This document shows, one piece after another, positions 28,501 through 33,668 of a stretch of 42,899 nucleotides of DNA. The DNA comes from Lentisphaeria bacterium. Lineage in GTDB: Bacteria > Verrucomicrobiota > Lentisphaeria > Victivallales > Victivallaceae. Both the position numbers and the translations under genes were made by a program. A model generated the notes under the pieces. That model was not told the origin of the DNA. It ran no database searches and was given only the letters and a program-made list of their open reading frames with translations. The first letter of the stretch is position 1. Every line of letters starts with the position of its first letter. Where the stretch lies: the NCBI GenBank assembly GCA_017450705.1, contig JAFSTC010000004.1, positions 1 through 42,899 on the forward strand, read 5' to 3'.

Positions 28501-29985
28501 TACATCAATTATACCGTCAACGCCAAACAAGATCTGGCGCACGGCACGGAACTTACCAACACGGCGAAGATCTACTTCGACTTCAACGATCCCATCGACA
28601 CGCCGACTACCCTCAACACCATCGATAGTGTCGATCCCGCGGTCACGGGTTTCACCGTTGCGGCGGCAAATTCGACGATTACCCTGACGCTCGCGGGCGA
28701 AGACGCTGACAGCGGCATCGCCGGGTACAACATCATGTACTCCACCAACGGCGAAAATTTCATGACCTACGGCTACTCCACCTACGCGGAACTCGCCATC
28801 AACGGTACTCCCGGAACCACCTACTATTTCAAGGCGCAGGCGGTGGACAATGTCGGCAACCTCTCCGGCTGGAGCGAAGTCAAGTCCGTGAGGATATCCG
28901 GAGTCGCGCCGGAAAACCTGACCGGCACACAGTCCGGCCTCGCTTGGGACGCCGTGACCGGCGCGACGGGGTATGTGGTGGAATACTCCACCGACAACTT
29001 CGAGCATCTGGTGCGGCTCCATACCGAAAGCAACGGCGTCAGCTCCTTCTGCCTGCCGCAGGGAACGTATCAGTGGCGGGTTCGCGCCTCCGAAAGCGAC
29101 GAGTGGGTGACAGGCGAAAACATCGCCGCCGACACTGTTGCGGTCACGCCGCAGCTGGTCAGCTCCGATGCCGACGGCAACGCCGATGTCTTCTTCGCCA
29201 ACGCCGCCGGGACATGGGGAGCAAACTATGCCGCGAAGCATGTCGGCTCCATCGGCGACTGGGCAGGGACAAACGAGTCCGTTTCGCTGAGCGGCAAAAA
29301 CAAACTCGCCGATATCTTCGAAGGCTCGACGGACGCGAATGTTCTCCTTATGACCGACGACGCCAACGGCGACGCGCTGTTCGTGGACGATATTTATACC
29401 GCGCTGCCGGGAACGGTCGCGGAACAGCAGTCACGCATCGCGCGGATCGACGAGATCCGTGCCGGAGCTGGAAACGACGTGGTCGATCTGACGAGTCAGC
29501 GCTTCGAGTACATCGGAGACGGCCTGACGGTTCGCGGCGGCGACGGCAACGACACCATCTGGGCGAACAAGGGCGACAACTTCCTCTTCGGCGACGCGGG
29601 CAACGACCGTCTCGTCGGAGCGTCCGGAAACGACGTCCTGGCCGGCGGCGTCGGCAGCGACTTGATGCACGGCGGCGGCGGGAACGACATCTTCGCCTTC
29701 TGCGACAACTGGGGCGTCGACACCGTCGAACAGCTCCCCGATGGTACAGTCACGCTGTGGTTCGCCTCCGGCAGTTCGGCGAACTGGGACGCGGTGTCCT
29801 TGACCTACACCGACGGGGAAAATTCCGTGACCGTCAAGGGCGTGACGGCAGATAATGTGACGCTCAAGTTCGGCGACGACGGATCCGAAGAGTTCGCAAC
29901 GCTCTCGGCCCTCGGCGCCTTCGCGGATGTGACCGGCGAAAAGGTCTTCGAGGAAAAGAGCAAAGGCATTCTGGCCGGTCTGTGA
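16525..29985 (+). CDS. giant AIDA-repeat / RHS / RTX surface or secreted protein
   Basis: 4486 residues. There is no signal peptide, and an in-frame TAA at 16504-16506 rules out a longer start. Domains, approximate residues: 1-1570 AIDA-type strand-loop-strand repeats (xYVSSGGxA, about 20 residues each); 1577-1807 two Big_5-like Ig domains; 1806-1929 CARDB-like; 1928-2034 PPC-like; 2035-2121 IPT/TIG-like; 2122-2310 beta-rich; 2310-2470 RHS entry; 2460-3400 YD repeats (YTYDAxGN); 3378-3420 RHS core end, with SPDPIGIDGGENLYAYCGNN and closing VVDISG; 3423-3579 a module with GHWSHAAI (H3431, H3434) and DCAGW (C3518); 3592-3707 PKD-like; 3845-4038 a repeat domain starting DPNDKTVTEG; 4036-4201 two FN3-like domains; 4309-4397 RTX nonapeptides (GGDGNDTIW, FGDAGNDRL, AGGVGSDLM, GGGGNDIF); then an uncleaved tail ending KGILAGL. 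RTX repeats with no Sec signal point to type I secretion; no T1SS genes are in the window. Likely roles are adhesion plus delivery or display of the RHS-enclosed module (inference). Confidence 0.85.
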   Translation: MNVSSGQVSSGVTLTNDSMYVSSGGIASATVVNSWSYLYVYSGGTAKSTTVGGNGYLYVSSGGTATNIIASSGARLRFDIAPDTYIQGTYAGTAFKASNAIISGYTIDSYGALYISSGGLAKNISLERYGYMAVHSGGVASNATIKTYGSMYVSNGGVLSGVSVNNQGRLCVSSGGTAVGISASAGALLSLTVAPDTYIQGKYAGSSFEIKDATLSNFSIESGNTLYVFSGASATGLTVNSAGVLYISSGASASNINWTPCVGSVYLDGGATVTFASNYEGVYYGSNNKLLSSAMTLSGGTGHLYYGSMYVFNGGVANSVVTDYGNTYIYSGGVANDAVINGGTQTVYNGGMANGTIISAGSQIVHGVVSSTILTGYWDYYYYDYNSTFQSIGSGGSAVDTIISSLFANQTIGDNGFASNTAIVDGNAYVNAGGSSVKVSIQGGSMYVSSGGYAEEIAVQSGGYLYVSSGATARDVDYTPFTGSVYFESPDDVQWKNTPTGVYYGSGTYGRLVSSSLQMSGIIMQSGYGMKVHDSGMLNDVSADRYSYIEVYSGGSATNLRLNKWSRLYVSAGGRVSYVTLDTASAFVNGRGSADNVYIADSAYLTVYHGAKATQVTVSGTLYASSGAILEQINVASRGNVQVAVGASVRSIQQDVGGNIMTVLSGSGNSTIVSGKNALGDFHQSGNIAYNFIFYQGGTQTVYSGASACDTTVDNGAIQTVKDGGTVCRTAVRSGGHIYVSSGGDAQHVSLKSGAEMIVANAMVADAVIEGGAKIQIDFNGQVTGTSAGEYYSSRTGTTTRDFAVPSGYIQIVSSGYNAERTIIASGGVQSVYAGGSATGTVISGGSCIVSNCAKFDSATVLSGGLSIYLGTVSNLVVSGGYTYAGTWDTSGIRIEKAQIHGGALTLGNSASLVNAELFGGSLQISRGLASSVRIHSGGVMSGRADYYDYIEGNLGSAIDVAVESGGLMIVTPLQYVSGVVLSAGAVMDLRSGGSAFDIRQEVGGVISATTVDYCQYSYDPWMGMDVSSVTIASGRNEFGDFSINGGTATNFVLYSGGNLYVDSYDSAVHTVIKDGGLLTAGYSARLDDSEVFSGGRILLSGTSARMSGGIVHSGGAVVVGKNATVNAVDFEDGVSLMLDLGAVVSGRMGGSAFVSSAGNRIYGFNIFSGYYQSVGSGQSSLNAVVHNGGSMTVAQGGCIDGVTVSSGGYLYVSSGASAIDVHWTPGEGIVSAHSAAVVFYADQYAGCYLASGGRMLEQNNHLSGVNITNGSMYVFSSGVAENIVLNGGIVYVGSSGRIVGMTINSGSLNVNSDASVDGLLLNYGGSAAVANRAEVKNITLNSGSLLTVNSGGKAVVTQYGSGTISAMIGAEVEIHNRSFNEGDAVAANAGFSYYDANIGFGGELRINSGALLSGATLASGGYLYVADGASASDIRIASGGYLEAAATTELRNVVIERGAVFAGIVNADDGALTLEKVVNGVVYGEVKDAVIAGTIVVGSAATISGLSGDFTLDLSRWSRNCGISGNDFSHAKFVFGDAVDVDLSGNYWGTADIDAIRAMLGADKDKVIIGDVLTVNPSTVVFAIESTDLVKNHLRSGGKTIEATFTGIVNAATVSADSVMLRDNAGKLHAVKDVQVNGNRIVVTLNDLTAEGIYTLVFSSSITDSDGNKLSSLRFSELDAAVGDQIRFNASVSGPMVLKTVPAGDVAGTLTAFQVYFNKSVDPSSLLENVRLIAPDGTGIAPASVRMVTDSIAEFSVTAQTATGNYSVRISENITDYSGNKLNQNGNDVNGESGDSYTGFVNLTEIDLTIGDVEVSPTLTPGAKTLIAWNTANESGTALLGSWTDGVYLSTDRKWDVSDKLLATYTYADGLLAGETLSAQAQFAVSGVKEGNYYLLVRSDINNDEDSGIVGAAAAQNLKAVAVSVAIPTLSAGIAADGHVNASGDFAVYKFTQAAGESMTVALDTLADAANMELYIGYGFSPTREKYDAKLQRVTDGSLTLSDTAVARDIYVMVYAKSVPGALDYTVTADVAPLEIEKFTQSTQDNTQDITLTITGVRFTENTAAALVDGTGREYSLSVTRDSGTRLSATIVAGTLSEGEYRLKLSDTDTVFASATVTIAGTGTGELEYTFNPPATVGRAAVSTLYLNIANTGTAAIDSPLIFFTPTQWHEDKPETLGAELTLDSSSVSTAFWVSTTPNGYSDSLSFFVSGENVGELLPGESVTVPITYLGWRSDDWDFGNSHINWNVATLSSDDTTRLNWANVFGKSGLSASAAQALGVAFSEDFGNTWGGYYDMVISNLKYLNSIGDVSVQNTSDLLCFEVMQKTGALQPFGELVSTRDILKEGNSLDMAIRRSYSGDIASRDTAGSFGYGWCCDWDVKLEISANGDVTYIEGGSKALYQPNYSNGFQNAVEDGSKLVKNSIGYRLTLASGTVKQFDKAGKLLSVTALDNERVSCSYDADGRIVRLTNTSSGEYLAFSRDSATGFVTSITDKSGRTVSYTYEDGDLVEVTDSLSGVIASYEYYDTHEHALTKAVSADGSTRSFAYDASGRVTKLTKSSGSIELAYGDGGEVTLTSSNGDSMTLFFGADGNVARAVDNVSGIVYSYRYNANGGFVSGTTSDGGTTGDTLTFFGERFGVRGSGNTDFGALTFNATYKTVPDHYVIDGITYYKRDAEGNALDKDEEVSEYYLSAYDAEGSLVSYKYLKDGVTTTYTVTDDGGYLIDVDDPSEYFVIDGVKYFKKDMEGNVLPQFDTTTDSYTVGYDAAGNRVFYASTQNGETTSYLYDADGRLLSLTDADGTTSYTYDAAGNKATETAPDGSKYVYDADGNMTSVTAADGSVTSYTYDAHGNVASITSGGKTASYTYSEDGEQLLGYTDERGNVYAYTYDEAGRQSSVTVNGKTTSYTYDANGNYASITDPAGGTSLYEYDENGALTKFTDANGNSIVYTYNDDSALVTTLYADGTSESYTYDADGNLTRWQGRAGQTAEYTVNAEGYLTSVTYSDGKTISYTYNADGYVSQMNDIAFTYDAGENLTSMTFADGRAVNYTYTVDGLLAGYADELGHALNYTYTDDDLYDRLTDEAGNLVIDYDYDEAGNLVKAAKGNGAYTTYAYDEYGEVTAIENYTAAGVLESFNRYTYDRAGLRTAMATREGTWTYTYDVRDQLVGAVFTDKTETVTQELAYTYDAMGNRLSSTENGVTTTYVYNSLNQIVSADGFTYVYDANGNLLEDEKRTYTWTADNRVASETLKSTGQTWEYGYDAMGNRVSSTTNGVTTTWTVDQYGNVLAEYVNGVWNRTYYQCDLLAGFKDADGNTYYYNGDALGTTVSVSGAAGTAVSTYSYDPWGNVLNSTEGIANDFTFVGGYGLMKNDSGTYFVRARNYDSETGRWLSPDPIGIDGGENLYAYCGNNSPCVVDISGNATDIWISRGHWSHAAINSNGSVLSSHPDYKNDQKTVSQLEKYNKQYGASVISIYATDELELSFKRAIMIYHYGRSLNLPNYDWDLWTITPGTEGRDCAGWVSYVLNYDSVYKVNNFSNPERLKEYLLGLSGDSFIKQQKEKYFYTKGNYATHTWTNVGYRKSTDGNFDRYKFTVNQAPTANISNTISSQPLKSETTITKSGGKYGKVVLSAEGSQDNGGIQDIVGSITKYFWYRQNEDNTWSAIGESTGEVFDDVWQKEGTTVTYGLRVLDNDGDYSQTGSWVQIGNGQGAFLITTTVSVPLPVDIPSELTLSCDGKTITYSLLDGDDYWEQGSIYIASPYEKLTGLYPKVNEHKLSGSIKLPQKYQDMLRLGQSITLVVEGWNSKDIRSEKRITVSGNDDGGNGGGENQYGKPIGGKTPISGSADPNDKTVTEGVGEAGYIAAGSKLSYKVEFENDPEFATAPAQWVRVFDTLDGSKFDLDTFELRDFCIAGNFFTVGDGRDCFNDTVTLHIYDYTVTATVAINLVTDEETGTTQLVAEFMAIDPETGFMLQDLVNGMLPVNDAIGAGEGYINYTVNAKQDLAHGTELTNTAKIYFDFNDPIDTPTTLNTIDSVDPAVTGFTVAAANSTITLTLAGEDADSGIAGYNIMYSTNGENFMTYGYSTYAELAINGTPGTTYYFKAQAVDNVGNLSGWSEVKSVRISGVAPENLTGTQSGLAWDAVTGATGYVVEYSTDNFEHLVRLHTESNGVSSFCLPQGTYQWRVRASESDEWVTGENIAADTVAVTPQLVSSDADGNADVFFANAAGTWGANYAAKHVGSIGDWAGTNESVSLSGKNKLADIFEGSTDANVLLMTDDANGDALFVDDIYTALPGTVAEQQSRIARIDEIRAGAGNDVVDLTSQRFEYIGDGLTVRGGDGNDTIWANKGDNFLFGDAGNDRLVGASGNDVLAGGVGSDLMHGGGGNDIFAFCDNWGVDTVEQLPDGTVTLWFASGSSANWDAVSLTYTDGENSVTVKGVTADNVTLKFGDDGSEEFATLSALGAFADVTGEKVFEEKSKGILAGL
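23890..26790 (+). repeat. RHS/YD repeat array within the giant gene
   Basis: More than 25 units of the pattern [SA]YTYDAxGN, spaced about 20-22 residues, with recurring DNA such as TACACCTACGACGCC. The array ends in the conserved RHS core closure. YD arrays fold into a closed beta-barrel shell around a C-terminal cargo in characterised RHS proteins. Confidence 0.92.
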
Positions 29986-30119
29986 CGGCTGAGCCGGGGA
30001 TGTCCGTGCCCGCCCGACGGTTCTGGAGAATGTGCCTCCGGACCGTGTCCCCGTGCGGGGCTGCGGCCGATGTTTTCGGGGGATTTCGCTTTTTTCCGGC
30101 TCATTCGGTCGGATCGATA

Positions 30120-30148
30120 TTGAAAATCCCCGGGGGAACGGATATATT
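30120..30148 (+). promoter_or_regulatory. predicted promoter of the MATE gene
   Basis: TTGAAA (30120-30125), 17-nt spacer, TATATT (30143-30148). This places transcription start near 30155, about 20 nt upstream of the chosen ATG. The 165 bp between the giant gene and the promoter hold no small reading frame with a ribosome-binding site. Confidence 0.65.
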
Positions 30149-30174
30149 TCATGACTTCCGGGGGAGATTTCAGC

Positions 30175-31533
30175 ATGTCGAAGAAAGTGATCCACGATTT
30201 CACGGAGGGGCCCCTTTTCGGACCCATGCTCCGCTTTTCCATCCCCTTCATGCTCTCCAACGGACTGCAGGTGCTGTACGCCATGGCCGACATGCTCATC
30301 GTCGGCAAGTTCGTGGGCAGCGGCGGCATCTCGGCCGTCATGACGGCCAGCCAGAGCGTCTTCTTCCTCACCATGGTGGGCATGGGATTCGCCACCGGCG
30401 GTCAGGTCCTGATCTCCCAGCTCGTCGGACGGCGCGAGACGGAACGGCTCAAAAAGGCCATCGGAACGCAGTTTTCGATCATCTTCTCTGCCGGGATCTT
30501 CTTTTCGGTGATGTCGATCCTCTTTGCCGGACCCCTGCTCCGGCTGCTGGAGACGCCCCCCGAGGCTTTTGCGGGGGCGTACCGATATCTCCTCGTCTGC
30601 GGCGGCGGACTGCTTTTCATCTTCGGGTACAACATGATCGCCGCCATCCTGCGGGGCGTGGGCGACTCGGTGCGGCCCTTTCAGTTCATCGTCGTTTCGG
30701 CCCTGATGAACATCGCGCTGGATCTGCTCTTCGTCGGCGTCTTCGGCCTCGGCGTGGCGGGGGCGGGCGTCGCCACGGTGGCAAGTCAGGCGGCGGCCTT
30801 TCTGCTGGCCTTCCGCTATCTTTACCGCAACCGGGAGTCCTTCGGCTTCGATTTCAAGATGGCCTCCTTCCGGGTGGACCCAGTGATGTTCGGGGCGCTG
30901 GTGAAGCTGGGGATCCCCTTCGCGGTGCGCTTCGCGGCGATCAACATCTCCATGCTGTTCGTGACTTCGCTGGTCAACTCCCTCGGAACGGCTACGTCGG
31001 CCGCCTTCGGCATCGCCCTGCGGCTGGACGAATTCGCCAACAAGATCTCTCAGGGGGTGATGATGGCCGTCTCGACCATCGTGGGGCAGAACATCGGGGC
31101 GGGGCACATCGGGCGCATCCGCCGCGGCGTTTATTACGCATGGGGCATCTGCGGCGGATTCTTCCTCGTTTTCGGGCTGGCGCAGGTCCTGTTTCCCCGG
31201 GCGCTGTACAGCATCTTCACCGACGACGAAGCGGTGCTGAAACTGGCTCCCGTCATCATCTCCGCGCTGATCATCCACTACCCGGCATTGCTCATCATGA
31301 AGGGGACCAACGGCTTCGTGCAGGGGATCGGCAACGCCCTGTTCGGACTCATGATCGCCGTGCTGGACGGCCTGGTCTTCCGGGTCACGTTCAGCTGGCT
31401 TTTCGGCATCCGCCTGCAGATGGGACTTTACGGCATGATCCTCGGATACGCGCTGGCGACTTACAGCACGGCGCTGCCCAGCCTCTTCTATTTCCTCTTC
31501 ATCCCGTGGCACCGCCGCAAGACCGTCGTATGA
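30175..31533 (+). CDS. MATE-family multidrug/metabolite exporter
   Basis: 452 residues; ATG 30175 has GGGGAGA 7 nt upstream and is preferred to the ATG 24 nt earlier, which lies in the promoter-proximal leader. About 12 membrane helices in two homologous halves are visible. The first half has FSIPFMLSNGLQVLYAMADM and the GQVLISQLVGRR loop. The second has KLGIPFAVRFAAINISMLFV and, later, VSTIVGQNIGAG. These are typical of MATE (NorM/DinF-type) cation- or proton-coupled exporters of the inner membrane. The substrate cannot be predicted. It has its own promoter and ends 54 nt before a convergent pseudopilin gene, with a shared hairpin between. Confidence 0.92.
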   Translation: MSKKVIHDFTEGPLFGPMLRFSIPFMLSNGLQVLYAMADMLIVGKFVGSGGISAVMTASQSVFFLTMVGMGFATGGQVLISQLVGRRETERLKKAIGTQFSIIFSAGIFFSVMSILFAGPLLRLLETPPEAFAGAYRYLLVCGGGLLFIFGYNMIAAILRGVGDSVRPFQFIVVSALMNIALDLLFVGVFGLGVAGAGVATVASQAAAFLLAFRYLYRNRESFGFDFKMASFRVDPVMFGALVKLGIPFAVRFAAINISMLFVTSLVNSLGTATSAAFGIALRLDEFANKISQGVMMAVSTIVGQNIGAGHIGRIRRGVYYAWGICGGFFLVFGLAQVLFPRALYSIFTDDEAVLKLAPVIISALIIHYPALLIMKGTNGFVQGIGNALFGLMIAVLDGLVFRVTFSWLFGIRLQMGLYGMILGYALATYSTALPSLFYFLFIPWHRRKTVV

Positions 31534-31536
31534 AGA

Positions 31537-31569
31537 AACGGCACCGCCGGAACTTCCGGCAGTGCCGTT
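31537..31569. terminator. bidirectional terminator hairpin
   Basis: AACGGCAC and GCCGGAA pair with TTCCGGC and GTGCCGTT around one mismatch. On the plus strand no T-run follows. On the minus strand TTTCTT follows, so it suits the convergent pseudopilin better, while still lying just after the MATE stop. Confidence 0.65.
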
Positions 31570-31587
31570 CTGCGGGGCGGGGAGACC

Positions 31588-32352
31588 TCAGTAGATCTCC
31601 TTCACCGGATTCTTGCTGTATTCCGGGTAAAGCAGCGGCAGGACCGGGTTGTTCGGGTCCATGGACTGGGTCTGACGGTACTGGGCGTTGTATTTGAGAT
31701 TGCTGCCGTGACCGTCCAGATGGCAGATGTTCATGGATTCGGCGTGGCGGAAGGCCAGATAATCCCGCCCGTCCGAGGCCCGCGTCGTGGCGACGTTGCC
31801 GTAATTGACGTTGTACCAGTCGCTGTCGATGAACGCCCAGTAGCGGGAGGGGGTTTTGAAGGCCGAGACCTTGCGGGGCCGGGCCGCCCGGTCGACGGAG
31901 CCCTGGGTTCCCAGCACATAGGTGCCGTGGGCGTAGCTCAAGCCGCGCTTGTGGGGCGTTTTGCCCACGTCGCCCACGGCGCTGGAGTTGTATTTGTCGG
32001 GCGTCCGCGCGGGACAGCCGTTGAAGGACTTGCCTTCGGTCCACGCGGCGTCGGAGCACGCGCCGACGTTCTTGTGGAGCCACTGCCCCGTTGTGACCCA
32101 CGGCTGCTTGACGCCGGAGGTGACCGTCTGCTGGGTGAGGCCGAAGCCGTCGAAGGAATCGGCGTAGAGGGAGATCGCGATCCCCAAAGTCTTCATGTTG
32201 CTCTGGCAGCTGGCCGTCTTGCCCCGCTCCCGGGCCTGCTGCAATGCGGGCATCAGCATGGCCGCCAGTATCGCGATGATGGCGATCACCACCAGCAGCT
32301 CGATCAACGTGAAACGGGACGCCGCGGAAAACGAAGTGTTCGGCTTGCTCAT
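31588..32352 (-). CDS. type II pseudopilin with H-X9-DG signature
   Basis: 254 residues from ATG 32352, with GGAGG 6 nt upstream. [13 protein letters not shown] precedes the prepilin helix [16 protein letters not shown], identical at the protein level to the other two pseudopilins in the window through the PALQQARE segment. The rest differs from them: [20 protein letters not shown], then PARTPDKYN, and near the end [15 protein letters not shown], an exact H-X9-DG. Membrane-anchored or periplasmic pilin-like assembly is assumed from the leader; function is unknown. It is monocistronic, with a strong promoter of its own that shares a 61-bp block with the promoter of the oxidoreductase at 41705. 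Confidence 0.88.
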   Translation of the reverse strand: MSKPNTSFSAASRFTLIELLVVIAIIAILAAMLMPALQQARERGKTASCQSNMKTLGIAISLYADSFDGFGLTQQTVTSGVKQPWVTTGQWLHKNVGACSDAAWTEGKSFNGCPARTPDKYNSSAVGDVGKTPHKRGLSYAHGTYVLGTQGSVDRAARPRKVSAFKTPSRYWAFIDSDWYNVNYGNVATTRASDGRDYLAFRHAESMNICHLDGHGSNLKYNAQYRQTQSMDPNNPVLPLLYPEYSKNPVKEIY

Positions 32353-32394
32353 ATCATACCTCCGAAATTTGGGAATCGTTGCCATTCCGCCCAT

Positions 32395-32423
32395 ATTATA
32401 GCCATTCGGCCCGGTTTTTGCAA
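32395..32423 (-). promoter_or_regulatory. predicted promoter of the pseudopilin at 32352
   Basis: On the minus strand, TTGCAA (32418-32423), 17-nt spacer and a consensus TATAAT (32395-32400). It is embedded in the conserved block 32392-32452 described among the findings, which also contains TTTTTGACAGGAAACGCC directly upstream. Confidence 0.85.
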
Positions 32424-32523
32424 GGCGTTTCCTGTCAAAAATTGCGCATTTTACGCTTGTTTTCGTTTTTTCCGCACCGTTCGGACGAAAAACACCGTTC
32501 GGAGCGAAGGTGATGACGCCGGC

Positions 32524-32552
32524 TTGACAAAGCGGCGGAGGCGCGGTATATT
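32524..32552 (+). promoter_or_regulatory. predicted promoter of the GntR-type regulator operon
   Basis: Consensus TTGACA (32524-32529), 17-nt spacer, TATATT (32547-32552). The predicted start point near 32559 leaves a 48-nt leader containing TTGTTGGTACATTTAATGCG, a possible autoregulatory site downstream of the promoter (inference). Confidence 0.8.
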
Positions 32553-32606
32553 AGGTCCTCGTCGACTTGTTGGTACATTTAATGCGAAATATTGGGACAT
32601 GACGGG

Positions 32607-33668
32607 ATGCCGGATTACAAGTATTTGGAATTGAAGCAGGAACTGGTCCGCAACATCCGGACGGGGCATTACCGGCGGGGGGACTTGCTGGAGTCCGAAG
32701 CGGTCCTGCAGAGGCGTTTTCACCTGTCGCGCAACACGGTGCGTCAGGCGCTGGCGGAGCTGGAACGGGACGGGCTCGTCTCCCGCCGCCGGGGCAAGGG
32801 GACGATCGTCTCCGACGTGGGGCCGGGGCCCGCGGGCTCCCGCAAGGTGGCGCTGGTGCTGTACAGCATCTCCCTCATGCTGCACCCCGTCACGGCCGAC
32901 CTGATCCGGGGGATCGGAGAAGCGCTCTCACGGGAGAACTATACGCTGGACATCCTCGCCGGCGACCGGGATCTTCCCGGCGAGAAATTTTCCTCTCTGC
33001 TCCACACCTATGCGGGGATCCTCGTGGGGGCGGCCGAGATGGACGAGGCGCTTCTGCAGAAATTCCTCGCGTGTCCCATCCCCTGCATTTTCCTCAAAAA
33101 CCACCGGCGGGACTACCGGGACCGGGTCTGGAAGATCGATTTTGCCGCCGCGGGCCGGATGGCCGCGGAACATCTGATTTCCGGCGGCGTCCGCGAGCTG
33201 GGGGTCGTTTACTCCGGCGCGCGGCTGGGCATCACGCAGGATTTTCTCGAAGGCATCCGTTCGGCTTGTCTGGAGAACGGCGTGCGGCTGCGCGCGGCCG
33301 ACGCCGTCTGCACGGACGGGTGTGATCAGGAGGAGATCCGCGAAAAGATCATGCGCGTTCTGGCGTCGCCCGAACGGCCCCGGGGCATGGTTTGTTTCGC
33401 CGATTCCTTCGCGCGGCAGGTCCTGACGTGCGCCGAGGCCCTCGGCATCCGGGTCCCGGAGGAGCTGACCGTTACGGGATGCAACGACACCGACGCCTCC
33501 CGGAACAGCCCGATCCCGCTGACGTCGCTCAGGATCCCGACCCGGGAGCTGGGCCTCTCCGGCGCGGCCGAACTCTTGCGCCGCATCCACGGCGGACCGG
33601 CCGGAACGCCCGCGCTCCTCGTGCCGGAATTGGTCGTGCGGGATTCATCGGGAGGGAAGAGCTTATGA
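32607..33668 (+). CDS. GntR/LacI-type chimeric transcriptional regulator (AraR-like architecture)
   Basis: 353 residues from ATG 32607 (MPDYKYLELKQELVRNIRTG). An in-frame TTG at 32592 would add five residues and lacks a better ribosome-binding site. Residues 3-70 are a GntR winged helix (YRRGDLLESEAVLQRRFHLS, then RNTVRQALAELERDGLVSRR, then GKGTIV). Residues 80-350 are a periplasmic-binding-protein-like LacI effector domain (LVLYSISLMLHPVTADLIRG, FVDGI-type walls, VPEELTVTGCNDTDASRNSP, PLTSLRIPTRELG). This combination is that of B. subtilis AraR, a sugar-released repressor; which sugar is unknown. It overlaps the next gene by 4 nt (ATGA), so it heads and probably regulates the five-gene unit that follows. 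Confidence 0.92.
   Translation: MPDYKYLELKQELVRNIRTGHYRRGDLLESEAVLQRRFHLSRNTVRQALAELERDGLVSRRRGKGTIVSDVGPGPAGSRKVALVLYSISLMLHPVTADLIRGIGEALSRENYTLDILAGDRDLPGEKFSSLLHTYAGILVGAAEMDEALLQKFLACPIPCIFLKNHRRDYRDRVWKIDFAAAGRMAAEHLISGGVRELGVVYSGARLGITQDFLEGIRSACLENGVRLRAADAVCTDGCDQEEIREKIMRVLASPERPRGMVCFADSFARQVLTCAEALGIRVPEELTVTGCNDTDASRNSPIPLTSLRIPTRELGLSGAAELLRRIHGGPAGTPALLVPELVVRDSSGGKSL

Noticed and set aside
16525-29985. Classification of the giant protein as a classical type V autotransporter
   Set aside because: AIDA-type passenger repeats suggest it, but there is no Sec signal and no C-terminal beta-barrel; the C-terminus is RTX-like instead.
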